Of a DNA stretch of 64,000 bases, positions 1-11,940 are shown piece by piece. The first letter of the stretch is position 1, and every line of letters begins with the position of its first letter. This DNA is from Liolophura sinensis (taxonomy: Eukaryota > Mollusca > Polyplacophora > Chitonida > Chitonidae). The translations under genes were made by a program, and so were the position numbers. Where the stretch lies: the NCBI RefSeq assembly GCF_032854445.1, contig NC_088300.1:19325608-19389607 (forward strand), read 5' to 3'. The notes under the pieces were generated by a model. It searched no databases. It saw only the letters and a program-made list of their open reading frames with translations, and was not told the origin of the DNA.

Positions 1-479
1 ATGCAACATACTAGTGTCACATTTAAAGGATGGGATGACATGTCACATGTGTTGTTTATAGGCTACATGTAGGCTTCATTTTTTGTCTTGATAACTGTAT
101 CTGGGGCTATCAGTTTCCTCTGACTGAAAAGCAAGGTTGGTATGGTACATGTAACAGATCTCAGACTGTCAAAGGTATCACATTTCATAAACATAGATGT
201 GACAATTGTATGAGGGCATGAAGTACTCACTGTAAGTAGAGCAATACGGCTGTGTGAATATCAGTCAGGATTGCGTGAATAAATAAAAAATCAATACAGC
301 TGTTCAAGACATGGATGTAGCTTAACATGTGCTTACATGAGGCTATAGATGCATGCAAAGACTGAGGCGCAGTTTAGATATATCCCTGCGATTTTCAAAA
401 TGAATGATAGGTTTTCTTCCATTCAAATGTATTAATATAAGGCATGTTTTAAAATGCATTCCTGGTGTTTGACTCTCAG
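1..479. other. AT-rich non-coding DNA, no gene seen
   Basis: I see no convincing exon on either strand. If the usherin-like gene at 6164-9329 runs leftward, as a full-length usherin must, this stretch lies inside one of its introns. Confidence 0.5.
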
Positions 480-950
480 TTATACAGTTAGTCTTACTGA
501 GAGAAGCCTATACTGAATCTGAAGGTGTGTATGTGTATGAGAAGATTTACCAGCTCTCTCGTGTTCTCTTTGATAACGCATTTTTCTTGTTATAGCTAAT
601 CAAGGCTGGCATGACAAATGATTTTGCCACTTCAAGTCCAGCTCTTGAGTTTTTCAGGTACCTGGCAAATGGCGATGGTTTCAGTACTCCAGCACTCAAG
701 TTTCTTCCAGGCATGAACCTTACTGCTATCATACATTGAAGTGAAAGAAATATTTTTGCACATGAACAAATGATTGGTGGTTTTGATGTTAAATTTGCAG
801 AGTTTAAGCCAAAGCAAAACACTTCTATGTGAAGTCAGAGATAAAAACTATACATGAAAATATTCCTGTAGGCATACATGAGAAACATGTAGATCAGTAC
901 ATACAAATGCTGGCTAAACTGCATAGAATAAAGCATCATGACTTCCAGGT
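480..950 (+). pseudogene. Unidentified coding-like remnant
   Basis: Several stretches read like protein on the plus strand: about 482-592 (includes LLREAYTESEGVYVYEKIYQ), 596-736 (includes TNDFATSSPALEFFRYLANG and STPALKFLPGMNLTAIIH) and 809-947 (includes ENIPVGIHEKHVDQYIQMLA). A pyrimidine-rich stretch ending in TATAG precedes the second block like a splice acceptor. The blocks do not form one uninterrupted frame, and I found no splicing pattern that joins all of them in phase. It could be a decayed gene copy, the end of a gene entering from the left, or a chance open region; the minus strand is also open over 547-822. I do not recognise the protein. It would lie within an intron of the usherin-like gene. 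Confidence 0.3.
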
Positions 951-1243
951 GTCTAGCCTAATATTGTACCAGAATGTAAATCTATATGTTTCCTACTATG
1001 CATACACGGTCACCCCCCACTCCACCCCCCACTCCCAACCCCCTCCCTTATAATATACAGTATCGATTTACCTCTACTGTCATTCCCACATATACCAGAT
1101 GTCAGGATGAATTGTCAAAGTTATAAATAAATTTACACCTGCATGAGAAAAACCTACAAGGTCACTTGACCAAGTGATATTCCTGTGTTCACATCTAGGA
1201 AATAGGTTCAAAACACTGCGTATAGAATGTGACATTTGTTGAG

Positions 1244-1417
1244 TACCCCAATTCCTCAATTTTTTTGTATATAAAAGAACCACTTTTAGTGCACTTTTTA
1301 GATAAAATTACATTGGTAGGGTTGGCAAATTTCAGGGCTTCACATAACGTATCGGTTTACACAGAATAATGCCTATAGAGTATGCCTGAACATGTGAAAA
1401 GGTTGAAGAATTAAAGG
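1244..1417 (+). mobile_element. MITE-like element, copy A
   Basis: Diverged copy of a short inverted-repeat element also found at 11445-11709, 37838-38060, 41261-41471 and 43862-44013. The left end reads TACCCCAATTCCTCAA and the right end GGTTGAAGAATTAAAGG, which are inverted relatives of each other. The interior shares the block GGCAAATTTCAGGGCTTCAC with the other copies. It is too short to encode a transposase. Confidence 0.6.
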
Positions 1418-1837
1418 ATCATTTTGCAGCACAAAATGGCACACTTATTACAGTCAAACATTCAGGTGTTATAACCCTCTGATTTCAAAGTGGGATGGTG
1501 TCTTGATAACTGATCTTCTTTTACCAACCCTGATCTACACATGTAGTTAAACAATATATATATAGCAATGATGACATAATAATTCAGCTGGAATGGACCA
1601 AGCTCTTTTATAGACGTCATTACATCAAGGCCACACCTCTTGTATGAATTAACATAATTTCACAAACACTTTTCCCAGGTGTTTGCTCAATGGTCAAAAT
1701 CAATAACATTTTTGTGTAAGGATAAAAGTCTTTACCACTGTTACGACTTGGCTATGTAAAGACAGTGGCTAACTCCCAATCCAATAAACCGTAAACATGA
1801 AATAAAATTAAAAATCTGAAAATGACCATAAATTCTG

Positions 1838-1945
1838 CTCATGATTAACTAAGATGATATTCTTCTGGAAAATTGTTTCAGCACCAAAAGTAATATTTTA
1901 TGACATTTATTTGCCTTTAAAAATGCACTTTTGTGGGAGACATTT
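1838..1945 (+). repeat. Interspersed repeat family R2, copy 1
   Basis: Contains the family core CACCAAAAGTAATATTTTAT followed by GACATTTATTTGCC and AAAATGCACTTTTG. Related copies lie at 24552-24682, 36608-36745, 45326-45422 and 57761-57893. No coding capacity and no clear terminal repeats. Confidence 0.6.
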
Positions 1946-2473
1946 TAGGTGATGTAGGGTAATGTTACATGCAGATTATAATCTTGAGTGCAGATAAACT
2001 GTGATCAACAGAATACATCCTTTTTTGCATATAACCTAAACTGGGCCGCTGGCAAGAGGAAAACACCAGCTACATCTGGCCCACAATGGCATAACTTCAC
2101 CTGGTGAGTTACTGTCATTTAGAAAAAAAGCTACAAAAAGCAGAGGAGAAAACAAATCATGTGCAAACTGATCACAACATGGAAAGTTAATTTCCCCCTT
2201 GGATATAATGCAGGTCTGGTTCTTATTGGGGAGGCTAGTTAACTGTGTGAGGGATCAATAGATCCCTTTAGCTGGCCAGCCCTGATAACCTCTGTATCAG
2301 CAAGCTCCCTCAATTAACTTGCTCAGCTAACCTCTTTACCTGGCACTAATCAATACTCAGGTAATTGGATAAGGCTTCTTTATGCACCATTTTAAGGTCC
2401 AGATATACTCAGTTGACTGTTTAAAGCTGTTTTGGAGAAGTGTACTTGCACACCTGGATGGGGTTTGTTCCAA

Positions 2474-2478
2474 CACAC

Positions 2479-2569
<91 letters not shown>
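2474..2569. repeat. Compound microsatellite (CA)n-(CATA)n-(TA)n
   Basis: CACA dinucleotides pass into five or six CATA units and then about 30 uninterrupted TA units. Short ORFs across it are artefacts of the repeat (runs of Ile-Tyr or Tyr-Ile). Confidence 0.95.
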
Positions 2570-2572
<3 letters not shown>

Positions 2573-3204
2573 CATCGACAAATGTTAAAAGAACAAAAAG
2601 TGAAGCAGCACTAGATAAAAGTAAGTTACTACAGAGTTTATATCAAGTATGCACCTTGAAATATCAGCAAATGTATTGAGTTACAGATCAGTTTAATGCA
2701 TGATAGTGGACTAGCTATCAGGACTAGGTTTGATACTAGTGTTTAGGCTCTCTTTCCAAGTACCTGTTTAACAGCACTGGTACTCAAACCCCAAAATACA
2801 TGTTGGCAAAGGGAGAGGAACTGGTCCAAAAACAAAGAAGTGGTAAGTATTCCAGCACAAAAAGTGTAGGTCCAGCAGGTGACCACTTAAGGCACTGAAT
2901 GCTCTTCAACACCACATGGCATGGGATGTGGTGAATTTCAGGGGAGACAAATGAGAAACTATAGACATGCATATCAAGCAAACAAGTCAGATTACATGTA
3001 CAAATTGACATGCCAGTGCTCTAAATCAAAATTATATCGCACATAAGACATTTTTTTAACAAACTGTCTGTTTCTTAATACAAATTGTTTGAGATTAATT
3101 AATGGGTGATCCAAATGCACCCTTGGCCCACAATTCAATTATTGGGGTTGGTGTTTGTGGGTGGGAAGAGAGTATCCCCACCTTCCACTGCTACAGGAAG
3201 GTGT

Positions 3205-3385
3205 AAATCTTAGGGCCAAGCTGACTGAGTGGTCTATTACTGCCTTAGTTCAGATGACCAAACGTTCACCAGTGAGGTTGTGAGTTGAAATCCAGCTTCC
3301 ACTAAAGCTTGACTGTGGCTCAATGTCAAGAGGTTGATCAGGTCTATGTGAGTATGTGTTGTGGTCATCCCAATAAAACCCTCAA
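3205..3385 (+). mobile_element. tRNA-derived SINE-like element
   Basis: TGAGTGGTCTATTACTG resembles an RNA polymerase III A box, and about 45 bp further on GTGAGTTGAAATCCAGC resembles a B box (consensus GGTTCRANYCC). The spacing fits a tRNA-derived head. The 3' part is not recognisably related to the abundant SINE elsewhere in the window, so this is probably a different or older family. Confidence 0.45.
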
Positions 3386-3439
3386 TCTGGTATCCATACA
3401 AATAATCTATTCATGTATTGCACTATACTGTACTGTACT

Positions 3440-3592
3440 TATTTTACTGTATTGTGTTATATATTTATTATAATATAATATTATTACATATTATTATTAT
3501 ATTATTATATATATTATTATTATTATTATATTTTTTTCGTTTTATTATATAATTAATATTTTTATATATTATATGTATTAAAAGACACATAC
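3440..3592. repeat. AT-rich low-complexity tract
   Basis: Irregular ATT/TAT repeats with almost no G or C. It directly precedes the minisatellite that begins near 3600. Confidence 0.9.
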
Positions 3593-3599
3593 ATGCATG

Positions 3600-5095
3600 T
3601 AAGACAATGTTTGTCTTATTGTGTCTATTTTTCTAGTGTATGATTACGTCTATTTTGCTAATGACTGGCTGTGTCTCTTTGCTAGTGACTGATTGTGTCT
3701 ATTTTGCTAGTGATTGACTATGTCTGTTTTGCTAGTGACTGACTGTGTCTTATATGCTTCTGACTGATTGTGTCTATTTTTCTGGTGACTGATGTGTCTA
3801 TTTTTCTAGTGACTGACTGTTTTGTTAGTGACTGACTGTGTCTAATTTGCTTGTGACTGATTGTGCCCACTTTGCTTGTGACTGATTGTGTTGATTTTTC
3901 TAGTGACTGACTATATCTGTTTTGCTAGTGACTGATTGTGTCTATTTTTCTGGTGACTGATGTGTCTATTTTTCTAGTGACTGACTATATCTGTTTTGCT
4001 AGTCACTGACTGTTTCTATTTTGCTAGTGACTGATTGTGTCTATTTTTCTAGTGACTGACTGTCTGTTTTGCTAGTGACTGACTGTGTCTATTTTGCCTA
4101 TGACTGATTGTGTCTATTTTTCTGGTGACTGATGTGTCTATTTTTCTAGTGACTGACTATATCTGTTTTGCTAGTCACTGACTGTTTCTATTTTGCTAGT
4201 GACTGATTGTGTCTATTTTTCTAGTGACTGACTTTCCTTTTTTCCTAGTGACTGACTGTGTCTATTTTGCCTATGACTGATTGTGTTTATTTTTCTGGTG
4301 ACTGATGTGTCTATTTTTCTAGTGACTGACTATATCTGTTTTGCTATTCACTGACTGTTTCTATTTTGCTAGTGACTGATTGTGTCTATATTTCTAGTGA
4401 CTGACTGTCTGTTTTGGTAATGACTGGCAGTGTCTCTCTTGCTAGTGACTGATTTTTGTCTATGTTGCTACATGTAGTGACTGGTTGTGTTGATTTTTCT
4501 AGAGACTGACTATGTCTGTTTTGCTAGTGACTGACTGTGTCTACTTCGCTGGTGACTGGCTGTGTCTATTTGCTAGTGACTGATTGTGTCTACTTTCTGG
4601 TGACTGATGTGCCTATTTTTCTAGAGACTGACTATGTCTGTTTTGCTAGTGACTGGTTGTGTCTAATTTGCTTTTGACTGATTGTGTCTATTTTGCTTGT
4701 GACTGATTGTGTTGATTTTTCTAGTGACTGATTATGTCTGTTTTGCTAGTGACTGACTGTGTCTATTTTGCTAGTGACTGATTGTATCTATTTTTCTGGT
4801 GACTGATGTGTCTATTTTTCTAGTGACTGACTGTCTCTATGTTGCTAGTGACTGATTGTATCTATTTTTCTAGTGACTGACTGTCTGTTTTGCTAGTGAC
4901 TGACTGTCTATTTTGCTAGTGATTTTGTCTGTTTTTCTGGTGACTAATGTGTCTATTTTTCTAGTGACTGACTGTCTGTTTTGCTAGTAACTGACTGTGT
5001 CTAATTTGCCTCTGAACGACTGTGTCTATTTTGCTACTGACTGATCGTGTCGATTTTTCTAGTGAGTGACTGTATCTATTTGGCTAATGACTACA
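3600..5095. repeat. ~24-bp minisatellite with higher-order repeats
   Basis: About 60 variants of a roughly 24-bp unit close to GTGTCTATTTTGCTAGTGAC. Variants differ mainly in TTTGC versus TTTTC and in the pre-CTA bases. A longer pattern recurs: the marker GATGTGTCTA followed by GACTATATCTGTTTTGC and GTCACTGACTGTTTC starts at 3959, 4131 and 4304, a period of 172-173 bp or seven monomers. The array lies on the far side of usherin exon 2 and has no coding function I can see. Confidence 0.95.
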
Positions 5096-6163
5096 CATTT
5101 TCAACAGAATTCAGACACTTTACAGTTTCTTTACACACTATAATTCAAGCCCGTATATCCTACATTTCTACAGTGCACTTAATACAAATTTCAAATAGAC
5201 ATGAGTTAAATCAACGCCTTAGTCACAGAAGATTTTCCAGTCAATAAACGCCTTTTTAAACCGAACACCATGAAAACATTCAATGTATACACAGCTGAAT
5301 CAAACAGCCAATCAGAATATCTACAGCTGTCTGACTGCTGTAAGCTATTGTTCCCTTGTGAAGTATATTGATCAGTTGTGTAAGTATGGGAGACTTCATG
5401 TGCTGTATGACAGACATTCAACAGGCTGCTGAGTGCCCATGTATGTATGACAACATTGGTACAATGGCATGTCACTTATTACACAATGGTAGAAATTATG
5501 TTGTTTGACTTACACAGTCATGCTGGGAAAAAAACAAGAATTCAGTATAGACTTAAAAGTTACATCTAATCTAACTGAACAAGTATTCACTTGTATCATA
5601 TTACACACCATAGAATCGATATAACAAGACTTTGAACTCAATATACGTCAAAAAAAATATAGCCCTGTTTATATATTGGTAACAAATAAAGGGAAATTGG
5701 CAATCTGGTTACCATGGCAACTGTGGAAAAGTGTGCTCACATCGTCACCTCTATATATATGTTGTCCATCAAAAATTATAACAACACACTCAAGACAACT
5801 GGATTTGTAGCCCAAACACATCAACAGACAGCCTGGTACAATCACAATACCAGGTGTACCTCTTAGCTACTTAATACTGGATGTATCAAATCTGTTCCAA
5901 CCAGGTATTTAACTGAGAATTATCATTGTCCTAGATAATCAAGAAAACATCTTTCTATTATGTTTTTGTTAAAATGATGATGCATAAATGATAATTGCCT
6001 GAGCTGGTATTAATAAATCTTAAGGCATGTACAGGTACATGTATGTGGAAAAATGAAAACGAAGAGAAATACTCTCAACAATGCCACAAAAACACCAATC
6101 ATATTAATAAATAAAATAAATTAGCTGTAAGCATAAACTCTGGATATAGCTTATTGATGTTAC
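5096..6163. other. Non-coding, presumed usherin-like intron
   Basis: No exon or transposon is recognisable. It should be intron 2 of the usherin-like gene, directly 3' of its second exon on the minus strand, unless that gene ends early. Confidence 0.5.
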
Positions 6164-9100
6164 CTGAACAGTCAGGTGTGTCCACATGCGAGATGGGATA
6201 GTTTCATTGAGGTTGATGCCTGCCAAACCTGTCAGGCTGCGGTAAAACAGAGTCACCTGAGTCTGTGACACCTGTAGACGAAGGGTAATCTCTGAATCCT
6301 GACTGAACTTCTCCAGGATAACTCTGAAACATTATCATAGCATACATCATTTTAAAATGGTGTGATTTTAAACTCAAACGTCTCTCTAAGTTGTTAAAGG
6401 TATTACAGTTAAATCTCCCGTAGGCCCCTTACGACTCGTCCAGGTATCCGTTCTCTAAACTACTTATTACGTCCTCAAATATCCAATTACTATATTCCCC
6501 CAAGTACAATGTACATGTACACAGTTACTTCATCCCAAAGCATTTACTCATCTTTTCCTCAAATACTGATTCATTCACTCAGAGCATCCCCAAGTATCCA
6601 CTCACAGCATCCCCAAGTATCCACTCACAGCATCACCAAGTATCCACTCACAGCATCTCCAAGTAACCATGCACTGCATCCTAAGTATTCACTCAGAGCA
6701 TCTTCAGGTATCCATTCACAGCATTCCCAAGTATCCACTTGAAGCAATCCCAAGTATCCACTCATAGCATCCTCAAGTATCCATTCACAACACTCCCAAG
6801 TATCCACTTAATAATCCCCAAGTATCCACTCTCAGTATCTCGCAGTATTCACACATTGTACCTCCAAGTATCCACTCACTGCATCACCTAAAATCCACTC
6901 ACTATGTCTCCAAGTATCCCCTCAATGTATTTCCAATTATCCACTCTCTATGTCCAAATATCCATTCACAACATATCCATGTATTCACTTATTTCTTCTC
7001 AAAGTGTTCACTCACACCATCCCAATTGTCCACTTACTACACTTCCAAGTATACAGCCAATGCATCCCCAAATGTCCATCCACTCTATCCCAATTATTCA
7101 CTCACTACATTCCCCAGACTCCAATAATACTCACACATATCCATTTACTGCATCCCTGAGTATTCACTCACTGAATTCCTAGTTATCCTTTTATGATATT
7201 CCCAAATATCTAACGAGACCATTCTAATAAGTATCTGCTTACTGTATCCCAAAATATCCACTCACTACATACCCATGTATACCCTCACTACACAATTAAG
7301 TACTTCTTTCCACTCTCTTTGTATTCAAATATTTACTCTTTGTATCTCCAAGTATCCAATCATTTCATACGAGTATGCACTCACCTTGTTCCCAAGTATC
7401 CACTCACTTCATTCCTAAGTATCCTTTCACTATATTTCTAATTATCAACTCCATGCATCCCAAAGTAGCCCTTCACTTCAACACAAGTATCTACTCACTC
7501 TATCTCTGAGAAAGTCCTCACCACATCTCAAAATATCCAGTCATTGTATCTGTAAATATCAACTCACTCCATCCCCATGTATTCACTCACTGTATTCCCA
7601 AATATCCACTCAATGTATCACTAATCATCTACTCACTTCATCCCCTCTAAGTATCCTCTCACTCAATCTTGAAATATCTACCCACTGCAAACCACTCACT
7701 AATCACCTACTCATGGCATCCCCAAGTACTCTTTCATTTAATCCCTAAGTTAATGCATGTACTCAATTAAGTAGGAGTATTAACCAATTGCATCCCCAAG
7801 TCTGCATTCATAATATTTACAATATGTGGCCTCTTTACTACAAAATCAGCAAATGAATGACACTGGTGCCAACAACACAACAGTAATGCAAAACTTCTGT
7901 GTATTAAAGTCTTCAGACTGAACTGCATGGTCCCTTCTCCCTGCCTTTAGTGATTTAGGGAAGCTGTGGTGTAACAAGCTACCTTCACAGGTAACTTAAT
8001 TACTGAGTACATGCATAATAAAAACTATAGGTGATAAACCATGTAAATAAATAAAAAAAAGGCTTTGGATGCCAATAAATAACTAAGTGAAGTAATTAAG
8101 TGGTAGAGGAGGGGTGGGTAGCATGTGGTAATCAACTCTTCAGGTTTCCAGGTAAGGAGAGGCTTATCCAATCAGGGCTATTGATTTCTCGTTCAGGTCA
8201 GACATCTATGATCAGCGCCGAGTTGGCTCTACAGCTGACACCTACACACACGTTTTGTCTGTGTCCACACTATAAGACACACACGTTTGGGTAACCTGGG
8301 TCTATAACGGTTATAGTCACAGAGTAAACATATAAAATGAACACCAAACCTAAGAAAATATTAAGCCTGCCATTATATCAAATTTGAGATGAAAAAAATC
8401 CAGTGCAATGTATTTTCGCAACTTTAGTAGCGGTATCAACATCCATATGCTGTTCTCCAGTCCTACAGCCGTGACTGCCAACCGTATGGAAATCATTACA
8501 ACACTACATATATTTTATATCGACATTTCACACCGATATTTCAGCCTAGAAAGAATAAATGTTAAAGTTTTCCCCACACATCCTTATTCATGAAAAGTCA
8601 AAACCACTCAGCGGATTCATTTGAAAAATACACGTTAAAATAACGGACTACATCACTAACGTAAATTAACATAACAGTATTTCATATTTGCAATGCTATT
8701 ATCACTTACCCATCGTTATTAGCTTCTTGCCATATCCAAACAGTTATGGTAAAAGCTCCCTTAGCTCCGAGAGCCGGGATCGCCCGAGGGGTGAGGAAGC
8801 ACGTGGGACCCGTCTGAGAGAAGAAAGTAGACGTTTCTCTAGTACTTCCTGGTCTGACATTGATGGTGTCAATCTCAATGCAAGTGTTACTTCCCGAAGA
8901 AGTCGCGTCCAGTACATTTTGCGGAGTTGGTAAATCATTCCGAGTAACAGGGCACGTTTGAACGCAAAAGTTGTGGTTACACACCTCTAAGGATTCTACA
9001 ATCGTAGAACTTTTGCAGTAAGCGTTTCGTTCCGGGTATCCACAGGTACTTTGTGACGGTTCCGTGGCAACCGGGCGATTTTCAGCAGCATTGAATAACG

Positions 9101-9329
9101 GTGGGAAAGCATGTAATCTATCTAACGTAGTTTGACTATGAACTACTGTGATGTGTAATATGAAGGAGATGATCAGAGCTGGTGTGATCAGCGGGCACGT
9201 GCCAACCATATAACCCATACACTGCCGAACACGGCCCCTCCTGTGCAGTTCGTGGCGACGCATACCTTCACTGTTTCTATCACCTTCTACTATATCTTGT
9301 CTTCGTCGACACCCAACGCATCTATCCAT
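6164..9329 (-). CDS. USH2A-like: Usherin-like protein, first two coding exons (partial)
   Basis: Exon 1 is 9329-8710 and exon 2 is 6323-6164; the junction GG|A is in phase and flanked by GT and AG. Exon 1 encodes about 206 residues. A hydrophobic stretch near residues 47-65 (LITPALIISFILHITVVHS) looks like a signal peptide, so translation may really begin at Met38 or Met41 rather than at 9329. After it comes CGYPERNAYCKSSTIVESLE followed by CNHNFCVQTCP, closely matching the cysteine spacing of the vertebrate usherin N-terminus. Exon 2 (ends ...SRMWTHLTVQ) continues into the laminin G-like region, as VIEK...WIHLSVQ does in usherin. Vertebrate usherin is about 5,200 residues, a stereocilia-link and photoreceptor periciliary protein, so most of the gene must lie left of this window. 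Whether the invertebrate gene encodes the full architecture cannot be judged here. Confidence 0.85.
6425..7775. repeat. ~23-bp minisatellite in usherin-like intron 1
   Basis: Degenerate tandem units close to CCCAAGTATCCACTCACAGC run through most of the 2.4-kb first intron. The most regular block is about 6590-6800; units to the right are much more diverged. It is unrelated in sequence to the array at 3600-5095. ORFs across it (Tyr-Pro-Leu and Ile-His-Ser rich) are repeat artefacts. Confidence 0.9.
7776..8709. other. Rest of usherin-like intron 1
   Basis: Unique-looking AT-rich DNA between the minisatellite and the exon 1 donor (GTAAGT on the minus strand at 8709-8704). I see no exon or repeat in it. 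Confidence 0.5.
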
Positions 9330-9800
9330 CGCGCAAAATACAAGAGTTGTCCTTTCAACACTAATGTTTCACAACAAAATAACACCTTAAACTAGCTAGC
9401 ACAAAACCATCTCTGTAGGCCGAGTTTGGAACTGATACTAACAACTGGCCGCACATAATACAACACCATGGTTATGAAATAAAAGAACCATGATCATCCT
9501 GCAGGATCATATCATCCCGGTTACGAACTGCTCAACGTTTCAGCTTTCTTAATGGTTTCAGACTTCAGTTGAGAACTCCGGTCACGTTAGCCGTTAGCTT
9601 ACAGCCGGTATATCTGCCTTCTCTTGTAGATATTACCCGTCCACGGGACAGTTGGCGTTATAGCGTCCCGTATTGATCGATCCGCGCGGCATTTGCACGG
9701 GACAGGTATTAAACGTATTGGCAGTTCGTGTATACGCGACCAGCTTCATATACCCTTAGACTTCATAAGTCTAAAGGTTTGTAAGTAGCTCAACTTATAC
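9330..9800 (-). promoter_or_regulatory. Probable 5' region of the usherin-like gene
   Basis: The 470 bp upstream of the first coding exon are richer in CpG than their surroundings, for example around 9580-9710. No TATA box or defined factor site can be named with confidence; a 5' UTR exon could also lie here. Confidence 0.3.
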
Positions 9801-11299
9801 AGGAAAATCCCTAGAATAACTGTAAACGTCCAGCGAGGAGAGTAATCTTTTATAAATGACGTAGTCTTCGACTGACTATAAGAAGGTGACAATTTCACGC
9901 GAGAACAGTCTGACACCTCGCGGCGTTTTTTCCACATATGTATAACCCATCGGGCCAAAATGAAAGTGTTTAAAAGCACATGCGTTAGCACAATACGAAA
10001 GACATCATAGTATTGAATGACACTTTAGAACACGTGCTTGTAGTTCTTTCATGGGCAAAAACCCAGTTTTGCACAAAATGTGTGAAAATGCCCGAATTTT
10101 GAGCATGCATAATTAATAAGCCAGATGTTACCTATCGGCAGTACCCCGCGAAGCGCGTCTGCGTATTGTGTGTATCCTACTTAAGGGCATACAGTTATGT
10201 TAAAACATAAGCTTTAACATTAAAAAAAAATAGTTATTTCTTGTGTGTAACGTATGTATTGACACAAAAATAAAGACAGTTTAAGAAAACCATCAAATGC
10301 AGGTAAGCCTATATTTATGAAGCTGATACCTTATATTCGTAGTTAGTCCTATACATGTAGTAGGCCTAGACCTATCTGTATTCTTTCTATAAAAAATGTA
10401 ACAAGGAGACCCGCAAGCAATCTGTAGATATATTTATTGCCATGATTTATATTTAAAAATTTCTTATGAATCATATCTAATATATTTGTCCGCGTAACCA
10501 GTACTTTGGCTGAAGTATGTTTAGTCACACCCCGGCTGATGGGTGTGGTCTACCCAGCAGCTGTTGCCGCTCAGTCAATTCTCCCTGGCCGACAACCGAA
10601 CAAACGATTTTCCTATTAGGCTTAGTGCAAACGAGAACAGATGTTATCGTGTACCCGGCTGATTGGGTCAGACGGTAATTAAAACATACCAAGACAATTT
10701 ATCACCTTTAAGTTAATGTTACCTGTAGATAAAAAGTCGAATGTACGTGATCAAATGAAGCCGACATTTCAGAATCAACTCGCTACCTTGACCGTCTACC
10801 AGCAACATGTCAGCGTATCTGGATAAAGCCTGAAAACGTTATATTTCAGGTTTGTGAAGGAAAGGACCTTATTTTCATCAACGGATCGGGCCTAAATGAG
10901 TTATAAAGTATCGGTAGCAGAAACCTTATTCCAATAACAACCTTCAGTTTGAAACATCTATTCAACGTCTAGGATTATTTAAAAAAAGAAAAAAACATGG
11001 GTTGTTATGTCAGAACGTTTGGTTGTCCGGTCACACATGATGTGATTCAAATAAAGAATAGAAATGTATAGAACTTCTGGAATTAAGCTACACTGTACAT
11101 GTAGCTAGACATATCGATACTCGATGAACTCGCTGTACCCTCATTCTCGTCAGCGTATATATGCAAAAAGTGTGAATGTGTTTCTCTTTCAATGTTTTGA
11201 AAAAAAAAGCAAGCGTTTCTCTTTGACAAACTATGGTTATAGTATACAAAGGTATTTTGTACAATCGGTACCAGAAAGTGATATTTTAATCCGTTTAAA
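9801..11299. other. Intergenic, no gene seen
   Basis: Mixed-composition DNA without recognisable exons. Short ORFs such as 11124-11327 lack family resemblance and splice context. Confidence 0.5.
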
Positions 11300-11460
11300 A
11301 TCATTTACTACACGTTTAGATAAGTGAAAAAATTCGGCGTATTAAGCCGAAACGTTGAACTACCCGCTTAATTCGTCATATAAATCAAGGCCGTAATTGT
11401 ATGACATAGGGGATAGCTTAAGCTTTCTAACCTTTCTGTTGAACAACCTTAATTCCTCAA
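11300..11460 (+). repeat. Hairpin-bearing duplicated block, copy 1
   Basis: Matches 11989-12150 with only a handful of differences over about 160 bp. Inside is a perfect stem, TTCGGC...GCCGAA, with a 7-base loop, followed by GAAACGTT. The block ends with CCTTAATTCCTCAAC, which is also the left edge of the MITE-like element at 11445. Confidence 0.85.
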
Positions 11461-11709
11461 CCCTTTTCCCTTATGCACTTCCGGTGCATTCCTTCGCCAA
11501 CATATGACTGAAAAATTGTTGAGTACGACGTTAAACCCCAAGCACTCACTCACTCTAATTTTATTTTTGAGACAAAACTATCTTGGTTGAGTTGGGCAAT
11601 TTCAGGGCATCACATAAGGTAATCTGACCAGTCTACACAGAGTACTGTCCTCTGAATATGCTTGAAAAAACATCTTGCAAACATGCAAAAATGTTAAAGA
11701 ATTACAGTA
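11445..11709 (+). mobile_element. MITE-like element, copy B, interrupted by a SINE tail
   Basis: The left end CCTTAATTCCTCAACC and right end GTTAAAGAATTACAGTA form the family's inverted termini. The interior carries TTTTTGAGACAAAACTA and GGCAATTTCAGGGCATCAC as in the other copies. About 90 bp of unrelated SINE-tail sequence (11465-11557) interrupts the left half, so the element was in place before that insertion. Confidence 0.65.
11465..11557 (+). mobile_element. SINE 3'-end fragment ending in (ACTC)n
   Basis: AAATTGTTGAGTACGACG followed by TTAAACCCCAAGCACTCACT resembles the 3' end of a mollusc SINE type that finishes in CACTCACTCACT. Only the tail part is present. It is nested inside the MITE-like copy at 11445-11709. 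Confidence 0.55.
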
Positions 11710-11940
11710 TAATCACTGGAAATTACTTATGAACCATGCATCTGACAAAATAAACTTTTTTTAAGAGTACTGCATTTCTTTAAACTCAAATGTTCCATAA
11801 TATAATAATAATAAAACACTATGGATTCAATGGCGAAACCTCCATGCAAATACTGACATATGCTCAGTATACCCCCTTTCCCCGCCTCCTCCCCATGAAA
11901 ACATTGGAGTGAAGCTCCCTGTGCTTCAGGGAAGCTGTCG

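Noticed and set aside
2357-2679. Several ORFs with Ile-Tyr runs on both strands
   Set aside because: Translations of the TA microsatellite.
6509-7182. Plus-strand ORFs with repeated SIHS and YPLT
   Set aside because: Translations of the 23-bp minisatellite in usherin-like intron 1.
8688-8938. Plus and minus ORFs overlapping usherin-like exon 1
   Set aside because: Shadows in other frames of the exon that carries the usherin cysteine pattern.
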